Shown piece by piece: positions 7,915 to 16,422 of a DNA stretch of 64,000 nt. A program made the position numbers and the translations under genes. The DNA is from Rhizobium leucaenae USDA 9039. Its GTDB lineage: Bacteria > Pseudomonadota > Alphaproteobacteria > Rhizobiales > Rhizobiaceae. The stretch lies in the NCBI RefSeq assembly GCF_000426285.1, contig NZ_AUFB01000012.1:124001-188000 (forward strand). The letters run 5' to 3'. The notes beneath the pieces are model-generated. The model made no database searches, had not been told where the DNA came from, and saw only the letters and a program-made list of their open reading frames with translations. Numbering within the stretch: position 1 is the first letter of the stretch; each line of letters begins with the position of its first letter.

Positions 7915-8763
7915 ATGCAGGTCAGCGATCTCTTCATCTATCCACTCAAGAGCGCGCGCGGCATTGCCATTCCATCTGCTTCGATCGACGCTTTCGGCCT
8001 GATCGGCGATCGTCGCGCCATGCTGGTCGAACCATCAGGCGATTTCATCACGCAGCGCGAAATGCAGGATCTGGCCCGCATCGACATCCAGCCCGGTCCC
8101 TCCTATCTGCGTTTGAAAATGGACGGCAAGGCCGACATCATCGCGCCGCCGCCGCACCCTGACAACCGCATGGATGTCGTCGTCTGGAAATCGGCGGTCA
8201 GCGCCTCCGTTGCGGATGAAGAAACCAATAAGGCACTGTCTGCTTGGCTCGGGCGCGACGTCAAAATGGTCTTCTTCGACAGGCTCGCCAAGCGCATCGC
8301 CAATCCCGAATGGGCCGGCAGCGAAACGCCGGTCACCTTTGTCGACGGATACCCTATTCTCGTCACCACGACCGGCTCGCTGAAGGCGCTCAACGCCAAT
8401 CTTGCCAGCCATGGCGAGGGCGCGGTCGGCATGGACCGTTTCCGCCCGAATATCGTGATCGATATTGATGAGGAGTGGCCGGAGGACCGCTGGGCCGCAA
8501 TCGAGATCGGTGGCATTCGCCTGGATCTCGTCAAGCCCTGTGCCCGCTGCATCATGACGACGCAGGACCAGAAGACCGGCTCGCGCGACGTTCCGAACCC
8601 GATGCCTGCCATGGGCCGCGTCCGCATGTCTGCCGACCGCCGCGTCCCCGGTCCGCTCTTCGGCTGGAATGCCGCGCCGCGTGGCGAAGGCTCGGTGAAG
8701 ATCGGCGATACGGTGACCGTGGTCGAGGAACGGCCGGAGGGCTGGGCATTCAAGCGGCGATAG
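7915..8763 (+). CDS. MOSC domain protein (YcbX/mARC-like)
   Basis: A 282-residue protein with an N-terminal beta-barrel MOSC_N domain (residues 1-110; IYPLKSARG, GDRRAMLVE) and a C-terminal MOSC domain. The motif KPCARCIMTTQD at residues 207-218 contains Cys209 and Cys212. In YcbX and the mitochondrial amidoxime-reducing component (mARC), a cysteine in this motif binds the molybdenum cofactor. These enzymes reduce N-hydroxylated compounds, using separate electron donors. No 2Fe-2S ferredoxin domain is fused to the C-terminus, unlike E. coli YcbX, so a partner would be needed. Molybdenum dependence is inferred from family membership. Confidence 0.87.
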   Translation: MQVSDLFIYPLKSARGIAIPSASIDAFGLIGDRRAMLVEPSGDFITQREMQDLARIDIQPGPSYLRLKMDGKADIIAPPPHPDNRMDVVVWKSAVSASVADEETNKALSAWLGRDVKMVFFDRLAKRIANPEWAGSETPVTFVDGYPILVTTTGSLKALNANLASHGEGAVGMDRFRPNIVIDIDEEWPEDRWAAIEIGGIRLDLVKPCARCIMTTQDQKTGSRDVPNPMPAMGRVRMSADRRVPGPLFGWNAAPRGEGSVKIGDTVTVVEERPEGWAFKRR

Positions 8764-8788
8764 TCGTTCTACTACTTGTTTAGTGCTT

Positions 8789-8874
8789 GCGGGCTTGAGG
8801 CAGCAGGTTCATGTTGTCGCCATAGTGGAGCCCGTTGGTTGCGGCTGAAGGAGCCGTTGCGCACCGGGCTTTTT
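8789..8874 (+). promoter_or_regulatory. Attenuator-like RNA with alternative hairpins and intrinsic terminator
   Basis: Three blocks can pair in mutually exclusive ways. Block 1 GCGGGCT (8789-8795) pairs with block 2 AGCCCG(T) (8829-8835), and block 2 also pairs with block 3 CGGGCT (8865-8870). The 2-3 stem encloses a further hairpin CGGCT-GAAGG-AGCCG (8842-8856) and is followed by TTTT, so it looks like an intrinsic terminator. It ends 13 bases before the ATG of the cyclase gene. This can be read as an attenuator, as a short independent sRNA, or as the terminator of the upstream MOSC gene; sequence alone does not decide. Confidence 0.5.
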
Positions 8875-8887
8875 CGAGGTGCGTCCG

Positions 8888-11800
8888 ATGGAATGTGCGG
8901 GCTGCGGTTTCGATATTCAGAGCGGCTTTGCTTTCTGTCCGCGATGCGGCGCAAAGCAACCTGTTACCTGTGCTGCGTGCGGCTATCCCTGCCAGCCTGA
9001 TTTTGCCTTCTGCCCCCGATGCGGCGGTGCGGTTTCGGACAAAGCCCAACCCGTTGCCAAGCCGATCATCGAGGCGGTACCGGCAAAATCCGAGGATGAT
9101 GCCGACCGGCGGCCGGTCACCGTGCTTTTTGCGGACCTCTGCGGCTTCACGACCCTCAGCGAGCAGATCGACCCGGAAGTCATGCGGGTTCTGCAGAACG
9201 AATTGTTCGAAGAGATGACGCAGGCGGTCGAGGCCTATGGCGGCTTCGTCGACAAGTTCGTCGGCGATGCGCTGCTGGCGCTATTCGGCGCACCCGTCGC
9301 TCATGAAGACGATCCGGTAAGGGCACTCAATGCCGCACTCAACATGATCGATCGGGCGACCCAGGTGGGCGAACGCTGGCAAACGCGCGCCGGCGTGCCG
9401 CTGCGTCTGCATATCGGCATCAACAGCGGCCCCGTCGTCACCGGCGGCTTCGGCGCCGTCAGCACCAAATCCTATTCCGTCACTGGTGACACGGTGAACA
9501 CCGCCCAACGCCTCCAATCCATGGCCGGCGAAAACGATATCCTCGTCGGGCCGCTGACCTATCGCCTCACCCGCCATGCCTTCGCCTTCGACAGTCTCGG
9601 TGCCCAAACATTGCGCGGCAAAAGCGGCAATGTGCATGTCCATCGTCTGACCGGCCCGCTGGAAGCGCCGCATACGGCACGCGGCCTCGAAAGTTTCGGT
9701 CTCCAGGCGCCCATGATCGGACGGGACACGGAATTGTCACGGCTGCTGACCTGCCTCGACCTTGCCTGCGGCGGTGCGGCACAACTTGTCCGCCTCATCG
9801 GCGAAGCGGGGATTGGCAAATCGCGGCTGGTCAACGAATTCATCGACATCGCCGGCAATGCCGCTCGCTTTCAGGGTCTCGCTATCCGCAAAGCGACCTG
9901 CTCGCCCCTCGGCGAACAGTCCTATGGCACGCTTGCCGCGGTCGTGCGCAGCGCCTACGGCATCGGTGAGCGGGACAATCTCGACAGGACGCGGCAATTG
10001 CTGGCGACGGGATTCCGCGCTCTCGATCTCACGCAGGAGGACCTCGACGGTCTTTTGCCGCTCTTTCTGCATGTCCTTGGCCTCGGCGATCCCAACGGCG
10101 CGCTGCGGCACATAGAGCCGGAGCAATTGCGGCGGCAGATCTTCTATGCAGTCCGCACAATCTTTGAGCGGCGGCTGGCGCAGGGTCCCCTGCTGCTTGT
10201 CATCGAGGACCTGCATTGGGCAGATGCCGCCTCGCTGGAAGTGCTTCGTTTCATGATGGATCGGCTGGAACGCAGCCGACTAATGCTACTTGCGATATAC
10301 CGGCCGACATCGCAGATCGATCCGCTGGACTCCAATCGCGTCAGCGTCACCGTTCAGCGCCTTGGCCCGCTCAATGCAGCCGACGGGCAGAAGCTGCTCG
10401 CCGCTTTTTTTGGCGAGAGTCATAGCAAGCTGCCGGTCGCGATGCGCAAGCGCATTCTCGATCGCGCCAGCGGCAATCCGCTCTTCATCGAAGAAATCCT
10501 TCGGGGATTGATCGACATGGGCAGGCTGCACAATGACGGCGAGCGTTGGCAAGTTGCGGCGGAAGACACGGATGTCGATATTCCGGTCAATCTGCAGGCC
10601 CTGTTGCTTGCTCGTGTCGACCGTCTGCCGCAGGAGATCAGACGGTTGGCGCAGGAGGCGGCGGTGGTCGGTCCGAAGTTCGATACCGCCCTGCTCCGCA
10701 CCGTCGCCACCGATCCGGCTGCCATGGATGCGGGATTGGATTATCTCTGCGATGCCAATATCATCGAGGAATTGCGCGGACCCGATGCCGGTGCTTCTCC
10801 CACCTATCGCTTCAGCCAGTCCCTGCTGCACGATGTCATCTACCACAATCTCCTGCTGCAACGGCGCATGGAGCTTCATCATCGGATCGGCCGAGTGCTG
10901 GAACGCCAATATGGCGCAGCGCCCGACCGGCCCGAGCATCTGGCGCAACTCGGCCATCACTTCAGCCTGACCACCGAAAAGGCGAAGGGCGCCGGCTATC
11001 TGATGGCCGCCGGTGATCTGGCGCGCAAGACCTACGCCAATGACGATGCGATGCGCCTCTACCGCCAGGCACTTGCCACCTTCGCAAACGAGCCGGAGGT
11101 AGGACCGGAGCAATTGGCGCTCCTGGAGCGTCTCGCCGATCTCTGCGGCCCTGCCGGTCACCGCGAGACTGCCTTGAACCACTATCAGCGAGCACTGACA
11201 ATCCATCGCACTGGAGACGATCGGCTCGCCGCAGCGAGGATATTGCGCAAAATCGGCCGACTGAATCTTGAGGCGGGGCGCCGCGATCAGGCGGAGGCGC
11301 ATTGCGCCGAGGCCGAAGCCATGATCGCGACGATCGATGCGCCGGTCGAACACGCGCATCTTCTGCAGGAACGCGGCCATCTGGCCTTCCGCATGGGCGA
11401 TCAGGCCGCTGCCGCCGAATGGGCGACGCAGGCCCTGCAACGGCTGCAAACGCTCCCCATCGACGGGACGACGGAGGCCGGACGAGAGGCGGCGCGCGCG
11501 ATGGCGGAGGCGCTGAACACCAAGGGCGCAGCACTTGCGCGGCTCGGCCGCCGCCGCGATGCCATAGAGGAGGTGGAGCGCAGCCTGACGGTTGCCGAAA
11601 AGGCCGATCTGCAAAGCGCCGCCTGTCGCGCCTATTCCAATCTCGGCGTGCTTTACACCATTGTGGATCCTGCCCACGCCATCAAGATCTGCCGGCGCGG
11701 ACTGGAGGTCGCGACTCGTATCGGGGATCTCGGCTTCCAGGCGCGCCTTCTCGCCAATCTCGCCGTTTCCTGCTGCACCTTCACCGATCGCTGCGCCGCC

Positions 11801-12133
11801 GAGGGTGTGCCGGCAGCGGAGAAGGCGGTGGAAATCGACCAGGCTCTCGATCAGCGCGACCATCTTTCCGTGCCTCTGATCGTGCTCGGCCAGATTCATC
11901 AATGCCACGGGCAGCCGAAGCTAGCCCGTAAGTATTACGAGGAAGCCCTTGAGGTAGCAAAGGAAATTGACGAGCCGCAGCTGCTCTTTCCGTGCTATGA
12001 TGGCCTAGCGACACTGAGCCTTGAGCATGACGACATGGACGAGGCGGAACGGTATTTCACGCTGGCGCAGGATGTATGCATTCGCCACAACCTCGATCCA
12101 GGTACGCTCATCGTATTGCCGTTTCTCGACTGA
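8888..12133 (+). CDS. Zinc-ribbon / class III nucleotide cyclase / AAA ATPase / TPR regulator
   Basis: A 1081-residue multidomain protein. Two CxxC-CxxC zinc ribbons lie at residues 3-45 (Cys3, 6, 17, 20, 28, 31, 42, 45). A class III cyclase domain follows at about 75-260, with metal aspartates Asp83 (LFADLCGFT) and Asp127 (VGDALLALFG) and VTGDTVNTAQR at 198-208 (Asn204, Arg208), so catalysis, probably making cAMP, is plausible. An AAA/NACHT-type ATPase domain has Walker A GEAGIGKS at 305-312 and Walker B LLLVIED at 435-441. The C-terminal half is a helical TPR-type region. GAGG lies 8 bases before the ATG at 8888; a GTG at 8879 is an alternative. Such cyclase-ATPase-TPR proteins are common in rhizobia, but their signals are mostly unknown. 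Confidence 0.88.
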   Translation: MECAGCGFDIQSGFAFCPRCGAKQPVTCAACGYPCQPDFAFCPRCGGAVSDKAQPVAKPIIEAVPAKSEDDADRRPVTVLFADLCGFTTLSEQIDPEVMRVLQNELFEEMTQAVEAYGGFVDKFVGDALLALFGAPVAHEDDPVRALNAALNMIDRATQVGERWQTRAGVPLRLHIGINSGPVVTGGFGAVSTKSYSVTGDTVNTAQRLQSMAGENDILVGPLTYRLTRHAFAFDSLGAQTLRGKSGNVHVHRLTGPLEAPHTARGLESFGLQAPMIGRDTELSRLLTCLDLACGGAAQLVRLIGEAGIGKSRLVNEFIDIAGNAARFQGLAIRKATCSPLGEQSYGTLAAVVRSAYGIGERDNLDRTRQLLATGFRALDLTQEDLDGLLPLFLHVLGLGDPNGALRHIEPEQLRRQIFYAVRTIFERRLAQGPLLLVIEDLHWADAASLEVLRFMMDRLERSRLMLLAIYRPTSQIDPLDSNRVSVTVQRLGPLNAADGQKLLAAFFGESHSKLPVAMRKRILDRASGNPLFIEEILRGLIDMGRLHNDGERWQVAAEDTDVDIPVNLQALLLARVDRLPQEIRRLAQEAAVVGPKFDTALLRTVATDPAAMDAGLDYLCDANIIEELRGPDAGASPTYRFSQSLLHDVIYHNLLLQRRMELHHRIGRVLERQYGAAPDRPEHLAQLGHHFSLTTEKAKGAGYLMAAGDLARKTYANDDAMRLYRQALATFANEPEVGPEQLALLERLADLCGPAGHRETALNHYQRALTIHRTGDDRLAAARILRKIGRLNLEAGRRDQAEAHCAEAEAMIATIDAPVEHAHLLQERGHLAFRMGDQAAAAEWATQALQRLQTLPIDGTTEAGREAARAMAEALNTKGAALARLGRRRDAIEEVERSLTVAEKADLQSAACRAYSNLGVLYTIVDPAHAIKICRRGLEVATRIGDLGFQARLLANLAVSCCTFTDRCAAEGVPAAEKAVEIDQALDQRDHLSVPLIVLGQIHQCHGQPKLARKYYEEALEVAKEIDEPQLLFPCYDGLATLSLEHDDMDEAERYFTLAQDVCIRHNLDPGTLIVLPFLD

Positions 12134-12189
12134 CTGGCCTCGCCGGAGATCCACTAGGAGAATCTATTCACATAGAGGGAGGAAGGAAG

Positions 12190-12870
12190 ATGCAGGAGAA
12201 TCACGCTGAAAGACCATTGCAGCCGGGAGATCGGGCACCGAATGTCGTGCTGGATGCGATCACTCGCCAGGGCAAGGTCGCCATCGACGATTTTCGCGGC
12301 CAGAGGCCGGTGTTTGTCGGGTTGTTCCGCGGACTGCATTGTCCCTTCTGTCGCCGGCAGATCGCCGCCATGGCCGAGCTCACCGATGCATTACAGGAAA
12401 AAGGCATAGACAGCCTGACCGTCGTCAATACGCCGATCGAGCGCGCCCGTCTCTACTTCCGATATCATCCGCTTCCCAATCTGCTGGCGGCATCGGACCC
12501 GGAGCGGGTATCGCACAAGGCCTTCGGTCTGCCGAATATTCAGTTCACCGAAGCGGAGAATAACTGGCCGCACAAGGTCAGCATGGATGCCGTGATGTCG
12601 ATGCGCATCGATATGCCGGGCGAGCTTCCGGAGCCCATGAACCCGATCGCGGCTACGGAATTCCTCGACAAGGCGGACGGCTATGAATTCACCGAGGATG
12701 ACAAGCGGATGATCGCCACCGGCGAAGGCCAGCTTGTCGGCGAATTCCTGCTCGATCGGGATGGCGTCATCCGGTGGTCTTTCACGGAAGTCGAAGAGGC
12801 CGGCCGCCATATGTTCGGCATTCCCGCTCCGCGGGAGGTAATGTCGGCCGCGTCGAACATGGCTGTTTGA
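12190..12870 (+). CDS. AhpC/TSA-type redoxin (peroxiredoxin-like)
   Basis: A 226-residue thioredoxin-fold protein. The ATG at 12190 follows a purine-rich GGAGGAAGGAAG site; the frame extends upstream but without a better start. After a typical redoxin N-terminus (LQPGDRAPNVVL) comes RGLHCPFCRRQ with Cys51 and Cys54 in a CxxC, the position of the peroxidatic cysteine in AhpC/TSA proteins. The C-terminal half (VGEFLLDRDGVIRW) has the conserved beta strand of the fold. It probably reduces peroxides or disulfides in the cytoplasm; the electron donor is unknown. It lies 56 bases after the cyclase gene and is convergent with recO. Confidence 0.85.
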   Translation: MQENHAERPLQPGDRAPNVVLDAITRQGKVAIDDFRGQRPVFVGLFRGLHCPFCRRQIAAMAELTDALQEKGIDSLTVVNTPIERARLYFRYHPLPNLLAASDPERVSHKAFGLPNIQFTEAENNWPHKVSMDAVMSMRIDMPGELPEPMNPIAATEFLDKADGYEFTEDDKRMIATGEGQLVGEFLLDRDGVIRWSFTEVEEAGRHMFGIPAPREVMSAASNMAV

Positions 12871-12904
12871 CGCGAGCGGACTTTCAGCTCCGAATCACAC
12901 CCTG

Positions 12905-12941
12905 GCATGATCCCGTCCGCTGCGCACTTTCGGGATCATGC
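12905..12941. terminator. Perfect 11-bp inverted repeat between redoxin gene and recO
   Basis: GCATGATCCCG (12905-12915) and CGGGATCATGC (12931-12941) are perfectly complementary around a 15-base loop. The element begins 34 bases after the redoxin stop and ends 1 base before the recO stop codon, so it can form a hairpin at the 3' end of both transcripts. The GATCATGC-type palindrome resembles repeats seen in many rhizobial intergenic regions. Confidence 0.65.
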
Positions 12942-12942
12942 T

Positions 12943-13719
12943 CTATCTTTTGGCGGCGACGGCCGACCGCTCCTGCGGCGTTTCCAACGCCGCGTTCAGC
13001 GCTTTCAATGCTGCCTGGATGAAACCGTCGCGCGCCGCGGCGATTTCTATGCCGCGCGGTTCGTAGACATGTCGATGCAGGAAGAAGCCGGTCAGGCGGA
13101 AGGCGGAAGCGAGGCTTTCGCCATCCGCCGCTTCGATGGCGCCAGCGGCAAGGAAGGGCGGCAGCGCCAGCATCTTGTCGGCCCAAGGAAGGCCCGCGGC
13201 ACGGCAGACGGCTCGCCCGGTCTTCGGCGAAACGAAGGCGAGATCGTCGCGCACACCCGTCGCCGCGCACTCGGTCAGATCGAGGCCGAAACCGAGATCG
13301 TTGAGCACCGCCAATTCGAAGCGGACGAAAAGTTCGCCGGCGTCCATAGGGTTCTGCAGGTTCTCGAGAATGACATTCAGCGCATCATAAAGATGCGGAT
13401 GCGGGTCGCGCTCGGGCAGCAGACGCAGTAGTGCGCCCATGGCCTGCACGCCATAGACAGCGGTCGCCGTCTCCATCAGCCTTGCCGCTCGCAACCGCAC
13501 CGGCTCCATTCGGAATTCGCCGAGATGTTCATGCAGCCGCGCACGCCAGGTCACTTCGACCAGATTGCCCGCCTGCAACACGGGCTGCATGGCGCGCGAC
13601 CGGCCGGAGCGCACCAATCCCATGTGCCGGCCACGATCACGCGTCATCACCTCGGCAATGACACTGGTCTCGCCGAGGCGCTTGACGCCTAAGATGATTG
13701 CCTGATCCTGCCACTGCAT
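12943..13719 (-). CDS. recO: DNA repair protein RecO
   Basis: A 258-residue RecO. It mediates RecF-pathway recombination repair by annealing single strands and, with RecR, loading RecA onto SSB-coated DNA. The N-terminal OB-fold is visible (MQWQDQAIILGVKRLGETS, then VMTRDRGRHMGLVRSGRSR), followed by the helical domain. The length and start match alphaproteobacterial RecO. In many rhizobia recO lies directly after era; here a response regulator and a Crp/Fnr regulator intervene on the same strand. Nothing indicates damage to the gene. Confidence 0.92.
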   Translation of the reverse strand: MQWQDQAIILGVKRLGETSVIAEVMTRDRGRHMGLVRSGRSRAMQPVLQAGNLVEVTWRARLHEHLGEFRMEPVRLRAARLMETATAVYGVQAMGALLRLLPERDPHPHLYDALNVILENLQNPMDAGELFVRFELAVLNDLGFGLDLTECAATGVRDDLAFVSPKTGRAVCRAAGLPWADKMLALPPFLAAGAIEAADGESLASAFRLTGFFLHRHVYEPRGIEIAAARDGFIQAALKALNAALETPQERSAVAAKR

Positions 13720-13800
13720 CGGCCGGTTTGTCCCGCAGAATGTCGTGATTCGAGTTTAGGACAAACGGAAGGCGCTGTCACATATCAGACGATCCGCCTA

Positions 13801-13900
13801 AAGCGTGTTGCGATCTCTCAGATTCGCTCAGCGCGCTTCAGGTAGCAAATCTTGCGCCTGTCGTTATCGCAAAACCGCTACACACTTTTGCCCGGCAGGC
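13801..13900. repeat. Palindromic mosaic repeat overlapping the response regulator 3' end
   Basis: Two successive imperfect palindromes. The first is AAGCGTG (13801-13807) with CGCGCTT (13832-13838). The second has outer arms GCCTG/CAGGC (13856-13860 with 13896-13900) and inner arms GCAAAA/TTTTGC (13869-13874 with 13886-13891). The second half resembles a repeat I recall from many Rhizobium intergenic regions. The stop codon and last six codons of the response regulator lie inside it. Confidence 0.55.
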
Positions 13901-14282
13901 TTTGGGGCGGGCTGCCCGATGGGTCGCTTACCGATATCAACCTGTCGACGAATGCCCACATCGCCGCCTCGTCGAAAGGCTTGTTGAGCAACGGCACATG
14001 CCGTAGGTCCGCTGGAAAATCGAGCGTATCGGGATAGCCGCTGACAAAGCCGAAGGCGATGCCACGCTCTGCCAGCAACCGGGCAAAGCCGAAACTCATC
14101 GACTCCCCCAGATTGACGTCCAGCATTGCGAAATCATAACGATCCGTATGAATGGCGTTAACCGCCTGCTCCAGGTTCGAGGCGATTTCCACCTCCTTGA
14201 CCCCGATGAGACGCAGGATTTCCTCCGCCTCCATGGCAATGATCAGATTGTCTTCCAAAATGAGAACACGCTGAGCCGTCAT
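13878..14282 (-). CDS. Single-domain CheY-like response regulator
   Basis: A 134-residue receiver domain with no output domain. Key residues: Glu10-Asp11 (ILEDN), phospho-acceptor Asp55 (AMLDVNLGE), Ser81 (FVSGY) and Lys101 (LNKPFD). The ATG at 14282 is the start because the receiver fold begins right there; the open frame further upstream shows no conserved sequence. The C-terminal six residues (LPGKSV) are encoded within a palindromic repeat. No partner kinase is adjacent; the next gene upstream is a Crp/Fnr regulator on the same strand, 335 bases away. It may act as a phosphate sink or an allosteric partner of an unlinked kinase. Confidence 0.85.
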   Translation of the reverse strand: MTAQRVLILEDNLIIAMEAEEILRLIGVKEVEIASNLEQAVNAIHTDRYDFAMLDVNLGESMSFGFARLLAERGIAFGFVSGYPDTLDFPADLRHVPLLNKPFDEAAMWAFVDRLISVSDPSGSPPQSLPGKSV

Positions 14283-14617
14283 ATCAGCGCCATCCCCGCG
14301 TGCGTGCGCCAAGCCGCGCCGAGCCCCGTAAACATTCCCGCATCTATCCCTCCGGCGCCGATCATCGGCCCGTGTTGAATGGATGGCATTCCCCCATCCG
14401 TATTGGCTAGATCTCATGTGACATGACCTTGCCCTGACCCGCTTCGCACTTTTTGTCCCGCGGGACTATGGGCTCGTCATCATGCTCCAATCGCATTTGC
14501 CGCCGCGGTTAGTAAAAGGTGAAACTGGTCGAAAAGTGACGAAAATGTAGTCTATGCTGATACACTCGCCATAACCATTTAAAAAAGACATGTAGCAGCC
14601 ACATCAATGCCGCCATG

Positions 14618-15370
14618 TCAGATGAATGGCCGCCTGCCTCCATCCAACCCGTCCCATTCGGCGAGAGCGGCAAGGCCCTTGCTGTTCAACACGTCGCAGC
14701 CGCGCTCCTGCCACCGGATCAATCCGCGTTCAGATAGCTTTTTCAACGTCTTGTTCGTATGAACGATAGAAAGGCCGAGCGTATCGGCAATGTGCTGCTG
14801 CGTAATGGGGATGACATTGCTGCCATCGAAGAGATGCAGGGCCTTGGCCCGCTGATGCAGGTAGGCGAGCAGATAGGCGGCTCTTTCCAGCGCGGAGCGG
14901 CGCCCGATGCTTAATAGATGCTCGTCCAAAATGCGTTCTTCCCGTGCGGCGATCCAAGTGAGATCGAAGGCGAGCGACGGGTGCTTATTATAGAGCGCCA
15001 TCAGCTCCGTACGCTCGAAAACGCAAAGAGAGACCGGCGACAACGCCTCGGTCGAATGCTGCATCTCGCCCATGATCGAGCCCTGCAGGCCAACAAGGTC
15101 GCCGGGCATCACATAGTTGAGAATCTGCCGACGCCCATCTTCGAGGGTCTTATAGCGAAAGCCCCAGCCGGAAAGAATCGTGAACAGGTGAGCGCTGTGG
15201 GCACCTTCCAGAAAGATCGTCGCACCGGGGTCGACGACAAGTTCGCCCTTCTTGAAATCCGCGACGAAACTCAGTTCCTCGCGACTGAACTCGCGGAAGT
15301 GCGGCAATCGCCGCAGCGGACAGAGTTGGCACGGCGTCTTCTCCCTGTGGATCGTCGTGGTCTTGACCAT
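14618..15370 (-). CDS. Crp/Fnr family transcriptional regulator
   Basis: A 250-residue regulator with a cyclic-nucleotide-binding-type beta roll (GATIFLEGAHSAHLFTILSG) and a C-terminal winged helix with recognition region IADTLGLSIVHTNKTLKKL. The ATG at 15370 is preferred because GAAGGGG lies 5 bases upstream; a GTG at 15433 would add 21 residues. It has Cys14 and Cys17 (TPCQLCPL) and Cys116, resembling part of the FNR [4Fe-4S] ligand set, but no cysteine sits where FNR's third N-terminal ligand is. It could sense oxygen or redox state by a variant centre, or not bind iron at all. It lies 82 bases after era on the same strand. Confidence 0.87.
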   Translation of the reverse strand: MVKTTTIHREKTPCQLCPLRRLPHFREFSREELSFVADFKKGELVVDPGATIFLEGAHSAHLFTILSGWGFRYKTLEDGRRQILNYVMPGDLVGLQGSIMGEMQHSTEALSPVSLCVFERTELMALYNKHPSLAFDLTWIAAREERILDEHLLSIGRRSALERAAYLLAYLHQRAKALHLFDGSNVIPITQQHIADTLGLSIVHTNKTLKKLSERGLIRWQERGCDVLNSKGLAALAEWDGLDGGRRPFI

Positions 15371-15452
15371 TCGCGCCCCTTCGATCGCGCCGGTGGAAGC
15401 GATCTGTCCGACGTCTGTCGTGAGGTAAGACACTCAACGGGAAATTGTTCCG

Positions 15453-16406
15453 TCAGCGCGGAAACTCCAGCCCCATTTCGCGGAAGCGTTCCGGATCGTC
15501 ACCCCAATTCTCACGCACCTTGACGAACAGGAAAAGGTGCACCGGCTGTTCGAGAATTTCGGACAGCTCCTTGCGCGAGGCCGTCGAGATCGATTTGATC
15601 GTCTCGCCCGATTTGCCAAGGGCGATCTTCTTCTGACTTTCGCGCTCGACATAGATCACTTGCTCGATGCGAACCGAACCGTCCTTGCGCTCTTCCCATT
15701 TTTCCGTTTCGACATGCGAGGAATAGGGAAGTTCCTGATGCAGCCGCAGAAACAGCTTTTCGCGGGTTATTTCGGCGGCGAGCTGACGCATCGGCAGATC
15801 GGAAATCTGGTCTTCGGGATAATACCACGGACCTTCCGGCAGGGTCTTTGCGAGATAATCCATGACATCGCCGCAGCCCGAACCGTTTTCGGCTGAAATC
15901 ATGAAGGTCTGCTCGAAGGTAATCTTCTCGTTCGCAGCGGCGGCAAGCGCCAGCAGGTCCTCGCGGCGAACGCGATCGATCTTGTTCAACACGAGGATTT
16001 TCGGCTGGGAAACCTCCTTCAGCCCTTCGAGAATGGCTTCGGCATCGCCGCGTATTCCGCGCTCACTGTCGATCAGAAGCATGATGAGATCCGCATCCTT
16101 GGCCCCGCCCCAGGCTGATGTCACCATGGCCCGGTCGAGGCGCCGGCGCGGCTTGAAAATGCCGGGGGTATCCATGAAGACGATCTGCGCATTGTGATGG
16201 ATGGCGATACCGCGCACGATGGCGCGCGTCGTCTGCACCTTGTGGCTGACGATCGATACCTTGGCGCCGACGAGCCGGTTGACGAGCGTCGACTTGCCCG
16301 CATTGGTCGGGCCGATAAGGGCTACGAAACCCGAATGCGTGGGGCCGATATTTTCAGCCGCGCCTTCGCCGGCCAGATCTTCCTGATTGGTCATTTTTTC
16401 CGTCAT
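15453..16406 (-). CDS. era: GTPase Era
   Basis: A 317-residue Era GTPase, which binds the 3' end of 16S rRNA and assists 30S subunit maturation. G1 is GPTNAGKS (about 32-39), G3 DTPG, G4 NKID and G5 ISAENG; the C-terminal KH RNA-binding domain contains IALGKSGETIKSI. An N-terminal extension of about 25 residues precedes the G domain, as in other rhizobia. The ATG at 16406 is used; an ATG four codons downstream is a possible alternative. It follows rnc by 16 bases in the DUF2062-acpS-lepB-rnc-era operon, so it is probably coexpressed with RNase III. Confidence 0.95.
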   Translation of the reverse strand: MTEKMTNQEDLAGEGAAENIGPTHSGFVALIGPTNAGKSTLVNRLVGAKVSIVSHKVQTTRAIVRGIAIHHNAQIVFMDTPGIFKPRRRLDRAMVTSAWGGAKDADLIMLLIDSERGIRGDAEAILEGLKEVSQPKILVLNKIDRVRREDLLALAAAANEKITFEQTFMISAENGSGCGDVMDYLAKTLPEGPWYYPEDQISDLPMRQLAAEITREKLFLRLHQELPYSSHVETEKWEERKDGSVRIEQVIYVERESQKKIALGKSGETIKSISTASRKELSEILEQPVHLFLFVKVRENWGDDPERFREMGLEFPR

Positions 16407-16422
16407 TTCTAGGCAGTCATTT

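Noticed and set aside
8780..8812. Ten-codon minus-strand frame MNLLPQARKH, possible leader peptide
   Set aside because: No clear ribosome-binding site and no downstream minus-strand gene to control; kept only as a remark to the attenuator finding.
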